64,000 bases of DNA, from NCBI RefSeq assembly GCF_021134715.1, contig NC_060023.1:3286001-3350000 (forward strand), written 5' to 3'. The position numbers were made by a program, and so were the translations under genes. The notes beneath the pieces were generated by a model. That model had not been told where the DNA came from and made no database searches. It was given only the letters and a program-made list of their open reading frames with translations. Shown here piece by piece: positions 33,960-45,199 of the stretch. The stretch comes from Daphnia pulex (lineage: Eukaryota > Arthropoda > Branchiopoda > Diplostraca > Daphniidae). Within the stretch, counting starts at the first letter, position 1. The number at the start of each line of letters is the position of its first letter.

Positions 33960-36586
33960 TAATTAGTGACTACACAAATTAAATTGCACGTTCTAGTTAC
34001 CTTGAGCAGCGCTATGACGAGACACACATTCCTGGAGATGAAGTGGAAGCCGATCTTCGTCGTACCGAATTCCCTGCTGAGCGATAACTCCACACAGTAG
34101 CAAAACAGAGGGAACACGGTACCGAATACCAAATGTAAATACGAGTGTATGGTAAACTTGCCTTCGACGGAAACTCGTGCCAAATTTTGCTTCAAGACAC
34201 TGAGAACAGTTTCACCGTTATCTGCGGCCATGTCGATATGCTTACCTGCGTCCACCAGAGTCTGGAATATGTGTACGTTAAGTTCCCAGTGGATGTTGTT
34301 TACTCCGGCCAAAAGATGAAGCCGTTCTGGTCGAGGGTGTTAGGATCAGCTCCAAGCTCGAGGATCCATTTGATGGTCTCTACATTAAATGGATCCAGAA
34401 CTGCCGCATGAAGAACGCTGGTTGTGCGGTTAGGAAGCCATGAGCGGATGAAATGTGAATAGTACTTCTTCTAAATATGGTTCTGTTGGATGGTCAGAAG
34501 AGGGGAAATGGTTTTCAAAACAACAATAAAACACAACAAAAGATCCACAAAATTAGAACTGCTCTCTACATCACATTGGTCATCATCGTCATCGTCAGAA
34601 TCAGACTGAATTGTTTTGAATATGAAGGCCGACATCTCTTCCGCTTTTGTGAAAATTTTGGAAACAAACACATTGCTGCTTTTCTCGCGGTTTCCTTCGT
34701 GATATTCCTCTTCAACTCTGCAATCAACAAACGCTTAATGGGAAACGCATCCTATCAAACAGATTAAGTTAAAGATATGAAATGTATACAAAAACAAGGG
34801 CAAAATCGCCCAAGATTTTGAGAAAATCTTGGTCTGGATATTGAAAATAAGCACCTTTGAAACAATGAAAGGCTGTTTCCCCTTAAGCAACCACCTGGTC
34901 AACATGAAAAATTCCGTTGACGGTTGTCTTCACGGCCTTCGTGAAGGCTTTGGCTCTTTCCGGGTAATGTAACGTGTATACTTTCCGGGTAACGTTAGTC
35001 ACCCTCGAATTAGTCAGGAGGGACATTTCTTTTTTCATCAGTTCATGAAGAATGTTTCCTTAGAATGAATCGAAGACGTTGATAGCACCAGCTTCGAAAA
35101 GAAATTGAGGAATTGCCTTATAGTCAATTTCCAAGGCTGGTTTGACGCATAACTTCAGCAGTAAACTACGTTTTTCTCGGATCAGCACGACGAAGCCGTG
35201 AAAATTAGTTTGATTAGGTTAGGATAAGTTATACGATTATTTTTGAAGTCCTTTCGCATCATAGTTGGTAAAAAATAGTTCTTTGAAGTGTCTGAATGAG
35301 TTTTAATGCTGAAATTGCCAAATCTGCTACGATTCATTGACGTGAATCTAAGGTCTTCATCGTAAGGCCAGGTAGACGAGGATAATGCCATCTTATTGAC
35401 CGGGAAATATCCTTCGCACATGTTCAAGAGCAACTCGAAAGAAAATTCGAGGCACAGCATAAGACTTGGGATACTCAATCCGTTCAAATTTTCATCTTGA
35501 AGAAACTCAGGTTAGAAAATCAAGCAAGAGTTAAGTGCCTCCCACTTCTTGGTCGGGAGCGTTTTTTTAATGTGAAAATTAAGGCACGGAAATTTTGATA
35601 CAGGTTTAAGATGATTTTCAATCCAATACTTCTCTCTACGCGACCGTGGAATTTCTTCGTTCGTAGTCGTTTACATGGATTTCTGGACAGTTTTCTTCTC
35701 TGGATCCTTGTTTTACCAACTTCCTCCATCTATTTCACAATGAGAGATATCAGGCTGAACACTTCTTCAAGGCGTCTTGCTTTCGTCTCCTCTTTGGGCA
35801 ATAGGTCGTTTAGCTTCACCAGGTAAGCGCAGGCAAAATTAAGCAATATCAGCAGGTTGTAAAAGTTCAGTACTGACTCCGGTTCGTACAGTGAGAGTTG
35901 AATCCATTTCAGATCTTCGAGTACTTTTTTTCAATTCGAAAATGATTAAATTTAGGACATTTTACGAATTCTCTGGATTTACGACAAGTTGTTCCAAGAA
36001 GGAAGATGTTCCAAGGAGCTCAATGAAAACTATAGAGCTGAGATAAAACCGCGCGAAGAATCTAGTCGGGGCTGCATTATGGTAAATTCACACAATCCAT
36101 AGACGATAAATCTATTCGGGCACGATCCAAGCTTCTACAATATCCTTTTACACATGATAAATGCTTGTGTTTTTAGAATTGTCTGGCTTTTTTCCAATAA
36201 TAAATCAAGATATTGAAGGCTTTGGACTTCACACTGACTCTTGAATAAAAGCTTTTGTGCTTCCGACTGAGGGTTAATTAAAATCGGAACAATCTTTCCG
36301 TTCGGAGGGAAGCGAATTTTTGCGGCTTTTTCAAACATCTAAGTCCATAGTTGAAGGCGCCAGGATTCCCAAACATTATACAAGCAGATCCGACGAGGTA
36401 GAATACATCAGCAATTTGACCTTGATTACTGCTAGCTGGTAGGATAAAACCTTCATCGTCTGTCTGTTCCTCGTCTTTCTCCAAAAGGGGTTGATAGTAG
36501 TTGACGATAATTTTAACCATTTCAAGCTGGTCTGTGACGATTGCAGCAAACAAGGTTGGTATTTCTTGAAACGTAGTCCCATTGCT
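33960..36586 (-). pseudogene. FEM-1-like ankyrin gene, copy A (inactivated)
   Basis: Read leftward from about 36,586. First come an ankyrin-like segment (ALFAAIVTDQLEMVK) and the FEM-1-type TPR-like block (DVFYLVGSACIMFGN, FEKAAKIRFPPNGK, INPQSEAQKLL, TQAFIMCKRIL). A diverged middle and C-terminal ankyrin repeats follow (FLFEAGAINVFD.GNILHELM near 35,080; TSVLHAAVLDP...ELGADPN near 34,380; FQTLVDAGKHIDMAADNGE near 34,230). FEM-1 proteins are substrate receptors of CUL2 E3 ligases. Inactivating changes include a frame change near 36,345, stops through 36.0-35.5 kb, and a shift near 34,325. It matches arm B (55,851-58,380) but extends further at its 3' end. Confidence 0.7.
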
Positions 36587-36641
36587 TAGTGTAATACTTC
36601 AAATGTTTGTCACGTCAGTTTTTTCAAGGACCAAAATTTAA

Positions 36642-36667
36642 TTTCCCTACGAAAATACGTAGGGAAA
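36642..36667. promoter_or_regulatory. Hairpin between the divergent FEM-1-like and Myb-like genes (arm A)
   Basis: TTTCCCTACG (36,642-36,651) and CGTAGGGAAA (36,658-36,667) are perfect inverted 10-mers. They lie in the roughly 200-bp gap between two divergently read genes, a candidate shared promoter. The same motif is kept in arm B at 55,766-55,791. Its function is unknown. Confidence 0.45.
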
Positions 36668-36779
36668 GGGGGTTTTTCACGTGATGATGACTAGCCAATC
36701 AGGGAATGGCGTATGCCCTTAAGCTGACGATGGCATGTTGAAGATGTATTGAACGTTCATCGAAGGCCAAGTTGACTCT

Positions 36780-37990
36780 AGCAGTAATCACGTCTTTTAA
36801 ATCTTGACAATTTTCACAATAAATAAAAAGTCACCTAAGAGGGCTAAGAATGTTTCAAAACAACCAGGAAAAAAAAACAAAAACTGCGGAAGAATTGCTT
36901 AAATTCCATCCAAGTGATGACAATTCAACGTCTAGTTCGGTGGTGTCTCCTACGAAAAAAGACAAATAGACCAGTAGAAACGTTAAAATTTCCTGGAATA
37001 ATGTGAGATCCACTACTCAACTGAGGATTAATGCAGAAGCTACAGCAGTTTTCTTGAGTATATATATGCTAAATTTTAATAGTTACATTTTATATATGTT
37101 CTCTACAATAATTTATTTCCACCCTTGCAGAGCTCGTAGGAGAGTTTTGATTCAGACTGTGTGACACTAAGACAAAAATTCCTTAGGAAATTCCCTGTGG
37201 CAAGAGATTGCCATCAAATTAGATTAAAAAGGATAAAGATAAACACAGCTGATCCCGGTAAGTCAGCCCAACAGAAATGAAACGATCTTAACAAAGAATA
37301 CAAGAAGTATGTTCTTTTAGCCAAATTAACGAGTTGAGAGGAAGATGTTCTCGATTGCAAGCCCCAATTCTTTGATGAGATAGATAAAATTCTATGTATC
37401 TAGTTTTAGTCAAAGTTCGTACGAGCCAGTTAAATGTGAATTGCTGTGTTTGAATCATATAGGAAAGGGAAATGCAGCGTACCCAGAATATGTTGGTGAT
37501 ACATCTCTGGTGAAGCAAAATCCAACTCGATTGAGGAAAAATGCAAAGAAAGAAACTGATCTTGGTACTTTATGTGAAATGGTAATACTGACCTTATTCC
37601 TTTTTTTCCTCTTTTTAGTCAGCAAAGAAAATCTGCCCTAGAGTAACCCAGAAGCAACCGAATGTTGTGTTGACCCAAGTCAGACTCCAAAGTCTAAGGG
37701 AAAAGACCACGTTAGACAAATTCGATTTTTGGATTATGAAGACGAGTCAGACTTCAACGATAGTTATACCAAAACGAAGAAACCCAAAGTTAGCAAAGCA
37801 ACAAACGTTGCAAAGGTTATTAAAATTCTTATGATCAGCAAATATGAGAGGACTGCCTAGAGGGAGGAGAAAAATAAGAGACATGCTGAATCTGAAGCAA
37901 GCAGAAGCGTCATGAAGATGCTGTCCTATTTAGAAACAATTTTTTTCAAGTCTTTACGGAACAAATGGCCAAAAATAAAGGACTAGATTT
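36780..37990 (+). pseudogene. Myb/SANT-like DNA-binding gene of the Harbinger-type unit, copy A
   Basis: Segments match arm B's minus-strand copy: a Lys-rich N-terminus (36,840-36,970), a Myb-like block (37,130-37,320, ending NKEYKKYV) and a middle exon (37,432-37,580, CLNHIGKGNAAYPEYVG). A charged coiled-coil tail follows (37,730-37,930, ASRSVMKMLSYLE). The initiator is lost (ATAAATAAA where arm B has ATGAATAAA). A TGA sits where a Trp is expected in the Myb helix (near 37,277), and a TAG lies near 37,858. Harbinger elements commonly carry a Myb-like protein that aids transposase nuclear import and DNA binding. Confidence 0.6.
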
Positions 37991-38169
37991 ACAGCTTATG
38001 TGGTTCTCTGGCATTTAAAGATGTTCGTTGTGTTCTGAACGTTTTTGCTGTGTTAATGTTCTTTTAAGCTATCAATTATTGTTAATGTAGAGCCCTTAAT
38101 GTAACGGTCTGCATTCTTCAATAAAGAAAAACAAAGATTTTCTTTCCACAGAGACTACGAAGTGTATTT

Positions 38170-39350
38170 TTGTTTCAGGATTTTTTTTATCCAAGAAGGG
38201 AAACAAGAATTTAGTGAAAAAACCGCAATCTATTGTTAAATGGTGGTTGTATTCTTCCACAAATTAAGTCTTGTTTTATAATACCTTCGTTCAAAGAACC
38301 TATAGTTAGATCAGGAAATCGTTCGGAATTCACATTGCAATTTGCACCATTTCCATCAATTTCAAGATCACAATTTTTAATACAAATGTTGTGTAGCACA
38401 CAGGAGGTTACTACTATATTTACTGCTCGATGGATGTATTGATGCAAATCTTGAGTTCTTCTAAATCGAATCTTCAAGTCACATAAGCCTGCTCTACAAA
38501 AATCCTTGTGCTCGATAACTTGTAATGAAATATTTTTCTCTATCTGGATAAAGGTGCTCTCCATCTGTTTGTTTGTAAGGAAAAATACACTGCTTCAGTA
38601 GAAGAAAAGCAGATTCACCAATTTTGTGATATTTTCGATAATCAAAATACGCATTACAATTTGACTGAAGGTTTTGTTGAAGGGTAGATTGTCTCAAAAT
38701 AAAAGAGTCATGATTCTTTCCTGGCGATCCAACGAAAATGTAACTGAACTGACGATCAGCTTTGACCATCGCCATCAGAACAAAATTTCTAGCACTCAAT
38801 TTTGATAAGATTTCATAATTTATTTTTCGGGGTGAAACGTCAATGACTCTTATTAATAGCTCCTATAACCCTTGGGATTCCATTTCTTCTTTGAAACTCA
38901 GCTTCAGTACATTTGATTTTGTGTTCTGGGCATCGTAATAAAGTTAGACTGTTGATCAAAGAAGAACTGGCTAACCATGCCAATAACATGATAAACAGTG
39001 GATTCAGTTCTTTCAAACTTGTCAGAAAACACTCTTAAAGCATCTTGATAGAAAAATTTCAACAATGGAAAGAGGTTCTGAGCAACCATGATAACACACC
39101 TCACTTCACTAAACTCTTCAACGTTTAAGTAATGAAGTATCTTATTAAAAGTGAGCGTGAGACTTGAAATTGTCTCCAAAAATCACAATCTGAGTACAAG
39201 GTACAACCTGTAAGTAACCAGTGTGTTTGGGATAGTCTTCTTTTATAAAACTGATTACTGATATTTCGTCCTCGTCACTTTCGAATGAATTTTCCATAGA
39301 ATTGACTTCACTAGTGGATGGACCCAAAAACAAATTTTCTACCAGCAAGC
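38170..39350 (-). pseudogene. PIF/Harbinger-type DDE transposase, copy A (broken)
   Basis: Read leftward: an N-terminal helical block (39,350-38,905: LRVFSDKFERTESTVYHVIGM), the core (38,800-38,495: FVLMAMVKADRQFSYIFVGSPG.NHDSFI), then the tail (38,565-38,211: LKIRFRRTQDLHQYIHRAVN, followed by VVTSCVLHNICI). These match the DDE superfamily 4/HARBI1 pattern. Frameshifts separate the pieces and the segment around the first catalytic Asp is degraded. It is convergent with the Myb-like gene and matches 53,010-54,174 in arm B. Confidence 0.72.
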
Positions 39351-39359
39351 CATTTGGCT

Positions 39360-42070
39360 TACTGTCAGTAATAGCACTATTTTATCATTAACATTTTCCT
39401 AAATGTGTAGAAAAAACGAGAAGCTAATAAACAATTAATTTTAATTCATTTAAGTTAAATTTCCATTGCAGAATGCAGGTAAGAAATATTTGATGGGAAT
39501 TTTCAATTAAGGCTGGATGATGTAAAAAAGACGTCTATTTTTCGTTTGGTGCAGCTAACCATTCAAAAAAAATTAGAAATTTAATTTATAAATTAACAAT
39601 TATTAGTTTTTAAATACCAAAATACATTTTTTAATGTTAAAATATTTATGTAGCATAAAAAGGAAATTTAGATGACATAGTTGCAAATAAAATTTGATAT
39701 CCGGTTGACGTTCCAGAAAGGGTGGGGAAAAGGGAGGAGCTTTCTGATAGTTCAGATCAATTTTCATTTTATGGTTAATCTGTAGTGGAACTAAAATTTT
39801 CTACTCAACCAACAAAAAAATCATTTTATTGTAAACAAAATAGTTGAGCTGCTCAACCACAAGTTCACCATAAAACGCACCCTTACTTCCCGCAATCAGA
39901 ACAACCTCCAGACTCGTCATCGGAGTCGAAGTTTCTGTTCATTTAAAAATAATTTTTAAATAGAAATTCGAGTAATACTTAAGTACTAACGAATAAGATT
40001 GATTACTTGAATACTGCTACTGCTGGTACGGGTAGTAAAGGGAAATTCTACGGACGCAAAGCATAATATCGATTGTAATTTTAATAGGAATCGAAATTGA
40101 TCGACGGAGCTTTTTGTCTGGCGAATGTAATGCCCACGTTTTTAAGCAATGAACATGTAGTAAAATTGATTTACAAGAAGTACAATAATTCATTAGCACT
40201 CTGGTGCTTTATAGAAAATGGAATTTTTAAGAACGTTTGATAACATTTTTTAAAATTTAGACAAATATCATTTGATAAATGCTTCGCAGATGAGATATTA
40301 TAAAGGATGTTACAGAGATCTAATTTATTTCTTCTACTATCCAAAACTAAAACTGCAAGTTCTGGAAACTACAAGGAGTTAAAAATTTGAAAACAACAGT
40401 AGAAAGTTACACAAAATAAATGAAATGTGACATTGTGCTTGGGAACCTTCTCTCCATACCCCTGACCAAACAATTGGAATGGTAAAAATTTAGTGGAAGT
40501 GATTCAACTTCTGTATGTGTTCACGATGTCCATGACTTTCTTGCACCATTATCGGATTGATGAGATTTTTTACTTGAAGTAATTGATCGTAAATTTTATT
40601 TATATCTCCTCATAAATATGAGTAATTCGCCTAAATACCGGAGCCCATCATTAATATTGTAAGCTGATACAATGCTCTCTGACAAACATGGAGCCGTTGG
40701 GTAACCTTCTACTTAACAAATGTCTGGTGCTTTTCCATGGACGAAATCAAAAATGTTTTTTTTGTTTTTATAATTTTTCTGCTATATAGTTAGCCGTGGT
40801 ATTAGTTTGATCACTTAAGCTTCGTGCGATGAGCGTTGATGTGTTATTCTGTGCGTGATCTGTTATTGTGTTATTCTCTGTAATTTAGCGGTGCGATTAT
40901 TATGATTTTGTTCCAATAAAAGTTTCAGCTACCTTAAAATCAGATTCTTATTTTCGATTCACAGGGGACATGTAATGAGGGTTGAGGTGGAATGTCTTTC
41001 GTGGAATCAGAATTTTTCAAAAATGTTGTTACCCTACCACCCTTCTAAATGGCCTGATTAAACTGTATATTTTAAACTATAGAAAAAAACATTCATTTAG
41101 TTCTTCGTAGTTCTCCTAACTAGTAAAAAATAGATTATACCAGATGTAATATAACGTTGCTTTAAAAGAAAGGACGATGTTACCCTTGCATTTTTTACTA
41201 TTTGGTTTTGTTGATTTTGATGTTTATTTCCGTATACTGAACATAAATGTGAGATATGATATATATCTCACATTTGAAAACTCTCTTACAATTTAAAAAT
41301 TGAAACAATCTTTATATTGTGTTGAGGTAGTGGTAGGGGAGAAACATCATTTGTTGTTTGCCAGTGACGACCAGATCAACGATGTTAAAAGTATGAGATG
41401 GTGGTACATTGAGGAAAACTTTCATGTAGCCCAGCTACCATTTTTACAGTGGTACAGTATCCAATGTTTCAATACAAATAACGGCAAATCGAAACCGATT
41501 CCCCTTCTTTAGAGTGTATGAAAATAAGCTGAACGATTACGATGTCGTCAGAAAAAATAAAAACTGCTTTTGATCAAAATGTTCCTATTTCGTTTGAAAA
41601 AGTTGTGATTTTTAAACGGCAATATAAAGTGAATTTACGCACGATTTTAAATGCGATGACAAATATTTGATTATTTGTTCTACTGTGTTAAATAATCTTC
41701 TACTGGAACCTCAAAAATCTTGGGCTTTCTTTACCGTATAAATCTGATCTCAAAATCCAAGAAATCGTGAAGGAGGTTTTACCCCTCGTTCTTTGGCAGA
41801 AAATAGAAACCCACAGGTTTAATCATGATTTAAGACAGCGATTTGAGGACTTGCGTGCTGGCCTCCTCAAGCTCAACGAAAAAGGGGCCGAAGAAAAGAA
41901 GACGCCATTCCTTGTCGTTGATTTGATACCTTATTTCTTCGACCCGATGCGAAGAAGACTTATTGGATCAAAACTGTACTTTCAAGAGATGTTGAGGTTC
42001 CAATGACGTTGATGGGTCGCACCGGAGTCTCAGCACAAAAGGATATCTGTTTTTAGTTAGAAAACATTAT
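39360..42070. other. AT-rich inter-arm DNA without a supported gene
   Basis: Two short plus-strand frames (41,300-41,512 and 41,767-42,006) are not recognised. The second encodes a fairly hydrophilic, exon-like peptide (RFNHDLRQRFEDLRAGLLKL) and might be an exon of an unknown gene. No splice context settles it. Confidence 0.4.
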
Positions 42071-42074
42071 ATAT

Positions 42075-42400
42075 TCAAGCCGACGCCATTTCATTCTTTT
42101 CAACCCGATAGGCCCCAACACTTTGACAATCAGACTTGAGGACTAAGTTAATGAGCATTTTCATGTTCATCTGGTACAAGATTTCTTTTAAATAACACCA
42201 TGAAATACACACTAAATGGGTAGGCAGTATCTGCAGGTTCTTTGTGTTACTTGATTGGACTTGTAATGATTGTGAAAACGAACTAGGCCTAGCACGAAAA
42301 ATTCTTGAATCAAGCATTGATACAGGCCACCCGACGCTGACATCAATGAATCGTTGCAAGTTGCATCTACTTTTACTTTTATTTTATTCTTGCGCTTGCT
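42075..42400 (-). pseudogene. Second, unrelated Harbinger-type transposase fragment
   Basis: Minus-strand pieces read KVKVDATCN and then RFIDVSVGWPVSMLDSRIFR. That is the segment around the second catalytic Asp of HARBI1-like transposases (consensus near FTDV..GWPGS.HD.R.F). A frameshift separates the two pieces. It differs from the transposase in the duplicated arms, so it is a different family. Confidence 0.6.
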
Positions 42401-42869
42401 GCTTGTACAAGTTGGAAATTTTTTGAGAGATTGCTTTATCTCTACCCCAAAACTGTCAAAGTAACCTTTTACATTAGATATTTTTAAACATCTATACAGC
42501 GAATGAAATTCTTTAAAAGACAATTATTTCTTATCAATAGTATTAGCAAGATTTGTTTTTCTGAAAGACCCTCTTGTTGATCCCTTGTCGGCTACGTAAT
42601 GAAAACACTGTCTACTGTAAAATTTGTCAAAAATTCTTAAAAACATTATAAAAACATATATTTAATCAACATTTCCAGCATTAAGATCAAACGGATGCGA
42701 TAGTTCTCTGAAAGATTCTCTTTTTGCGATACACCAAAATATCATCAACATCTTTTCGGTGACTGGAATTCCAGCAGAAAATTGTCTTTTCTTAGTACTG
42801 AACTGACTATATTCATAACATCCTGAAATAAAAAATTCTGATTTTAAAAAAATGTTGGTTCTTTCCAAG

Positions 42870-44090
42870 TGTGGAAAGTGTAGTAGGTTTCAAAATATTT
42901 GAAAAACCAATTTTGAACGTCTAATTTTTTTTTTACATATAATCTCTGGGTGTCGCTCAAACTACGTACTTTAGTTTGTAGTAAAGAATTGAAATTATTT
43001 ATTGTCATTTATTCGTTTTTGAGCTAATTTCTGTTGTAAAAATTCGTCAAAAACTCAATTACACCTCACAAGAAATTCTAATAGGATCAGTCCACGTGAA
43101 ACCAACAAATCGCAATGACGGCCACCCTGATGATTTTTTAACTTTCCAATGGTTTGCTGAAAGAAGATTAATGATTTAATTTAACGGAGGTAATGATTTG
43201 ATTAAGAATAAAATTATTTCTTCGGGTATTTTTGTATGGAATTAATCAATTAAAAAATTAATAAGACTTCAATTTCGTCTGAAATCTGAGTTGAGTCAAA
43301 TTTTAAATTTCAAATTTATTTATTTATTTTATTTTGATTTTAAATTTGGCAAAGCAAATGCGTCAAAAAGAACAAAGTGCGTTGTAAATTTTCACTTAAC
43401 GCACTCCGGGAGATAATGCCAGCCATCTCATACCAAGAGGTACTGTTTTTTCTCGCCAGATGCCACCATCACGAGATGGTTGAAAAAATGAGTACGATTT
43501 CTCAAACCCTATATTTATAGTTAGTTAGACGTATAGATGTGTAGATATCCAGCCTCTTTATAAACGAACGACACTGATCTTTGATAAAATTTTTTCCTCA
43601 TTAGTTTCCTCGAAGGAAACATTGGAAACTTTCTCGTTGTCAAGTGACATCCAATTGTTTTCCTCTTAACGATCTTAGATGTATGATATACCTAAAGAAA
43701 CCAAACTATTGGTGTACTCTATAATAACCAATTTTTCCATTATTTACCTTCATTTTCCTTGTTTCTAAGAAGTGTATCATGGTTTTCAAACAATAAAATT
43801 TACATTTGTCGTCAATGTTTGGATTGCTTACCCTTATTTCCGATGTTCAAGTCTTTTGTCCTGTTCTGAATTCTTTTAAAACTTGAATATAACATTTGGA
43901 ATATAATAAATTGGAATCCTTAATGATAACCTTTTATTACAAAACTCATTATCTCTTATTTCCTATGAGAAATCCTAATCTAAACTATCAAAATAACTAT
44001 TTCAGGTTCTTCTTTCTTCGTTGTCAAAGTTCGCGTCTAACACATATGTAATGTATCGTCGATCTGGATTATTAAAGAAATGTATCTTGT
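42870..44090. other. AT-rich stretch, nothing supported
   Basis: No coding or structured feature is recognisable between the Harbinger fragment and the membrane-module repeats. Confidence 0.4.
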
Positions 44091-44093
44091 CGG

Positions 44094-44840
44094 CAACTGG
44101 GGTCGTTTACAGAATGGCTTTGTTGGCTACAACATAAAACCACTCTCTCCCAAGAAGAGTTTCATGGAGAAGCTTAAAAAACATGCTAAGAAGACCCAAG
44201 CAGTACCACAGTGAAGTCCTGAAATGCCCCCCTATTCTCAGGAATATCAACTCTTATATACAATTGTTAGCAGCAAAGCCATAAACTCTAACACAACGAC
44301 AAAAAATTAAGTATCAATCCTCCCACTAATCCAGTTATTTTATTAAACAGCTACATTGTGGAAAGCTTCTTTGACTTGTGGGTGGTTTACAGATTTACAT
44401 TATTTACTAAGGCATAAAGCCACCCCCTCTCAAGAAGTGCATCATGCAGCAATTTAAAAAAATGAGCAAGGCCGAAAAAGTATGCAGCGAAGGCTAAATT
44501 ATGAAAATGTCGTCGGTTTCCAGGGTGATCAAGGTTTATGAAAACGATGATAAGATTCAAACCAATAAACCCCAAAATAATAACAACAACAAAAAAGCAG
44601 TTGCAACCAGACCACTGTGAGAAAGGTTTTGTGCTGTAAAAAGGCCAAAGAAGTAGGCAGCGAACGATATAAGTTTTGAAAGGGCCCCCTATTTTCCGAG
44701 AGATCAAGGTTTATAAAAAAAATGACCAGAAGTAAAGTAATAAACGCTAAAACAACAACAAAAAACACAGCAGTCACAATCCAACCACTGCGGGATAAAT
44801 TTCCAGCAGTAAAATCCATGATGATGTTGGCAAGAATGTC
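44094..44840 (-). CDS. Tandemly repeated membrane-helix modules (three copies, partly frameshifted)
   Basis: Three homologous minus-strand modules lie near 44,640-44,840, 44,387-44,620 and 44,094-44,310. Each begins with a hydrophobic helix after FFVVV (FFVVVLAFITLLLVIFF, FFVVVIILGFIGLNLIIVF, FFVVVLEFMALLLTIV). INLD/VDIPENR-like residues and a second block (FFKLLHDALLERGWLYALV, FFKLLHETLLGREWFYVVA) follow. The first module lacks the second block, and the third is frameshifted. I know no family with this module. It may be a multi-pass membrane protein gene with duplicated exons, or a decaying remnant of one. Confidence 0.4.
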
Positions 44841-45199
44841 AAGTAAAGCCAAAAATGGATTTTCCTTAAAGATTTGATAAGGCCATCTAAACCTAATAAC
44901 ATTGGTTGTTGTTGCTGCTGCTGTTGGGGGGGGGGGCAACAGTCTTGAGGGCAACTTAAGCAACTGCGAGGGGCCATTAGTCAAAGAGGCCGATCGTCGC
45001 AAACCCAACAAGCCAATGTACACCAATCCGAACGATTTTTTTATGTTTGGAATTTGTCTTTTTTTGTTTAATGGACACAATTCTCAACAGAAATTCAATG
45101 TTAATTGTAGGTGTTACACACAATAAGACACTTTTTTTTCTGTCATAGGCCCATGCAATGGAGAGCTGCAGGAAACCGCAGATGAAGGATTTGGAAAAG

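Noticed and set aside
36300..36360. Programmed frameshift as the explanation for the FEM-1-like frame change
   Set aside because: No recognised slippery heptamer and downstream structure is evident, and other stops downstream show the gene is decayed.
36376..36582. Met-initiated ORFs MGLRFKKYQ... in both arms
   Set aside because: These are out of frame with the ankyrin/FEM-1-like reading of the same DNA.
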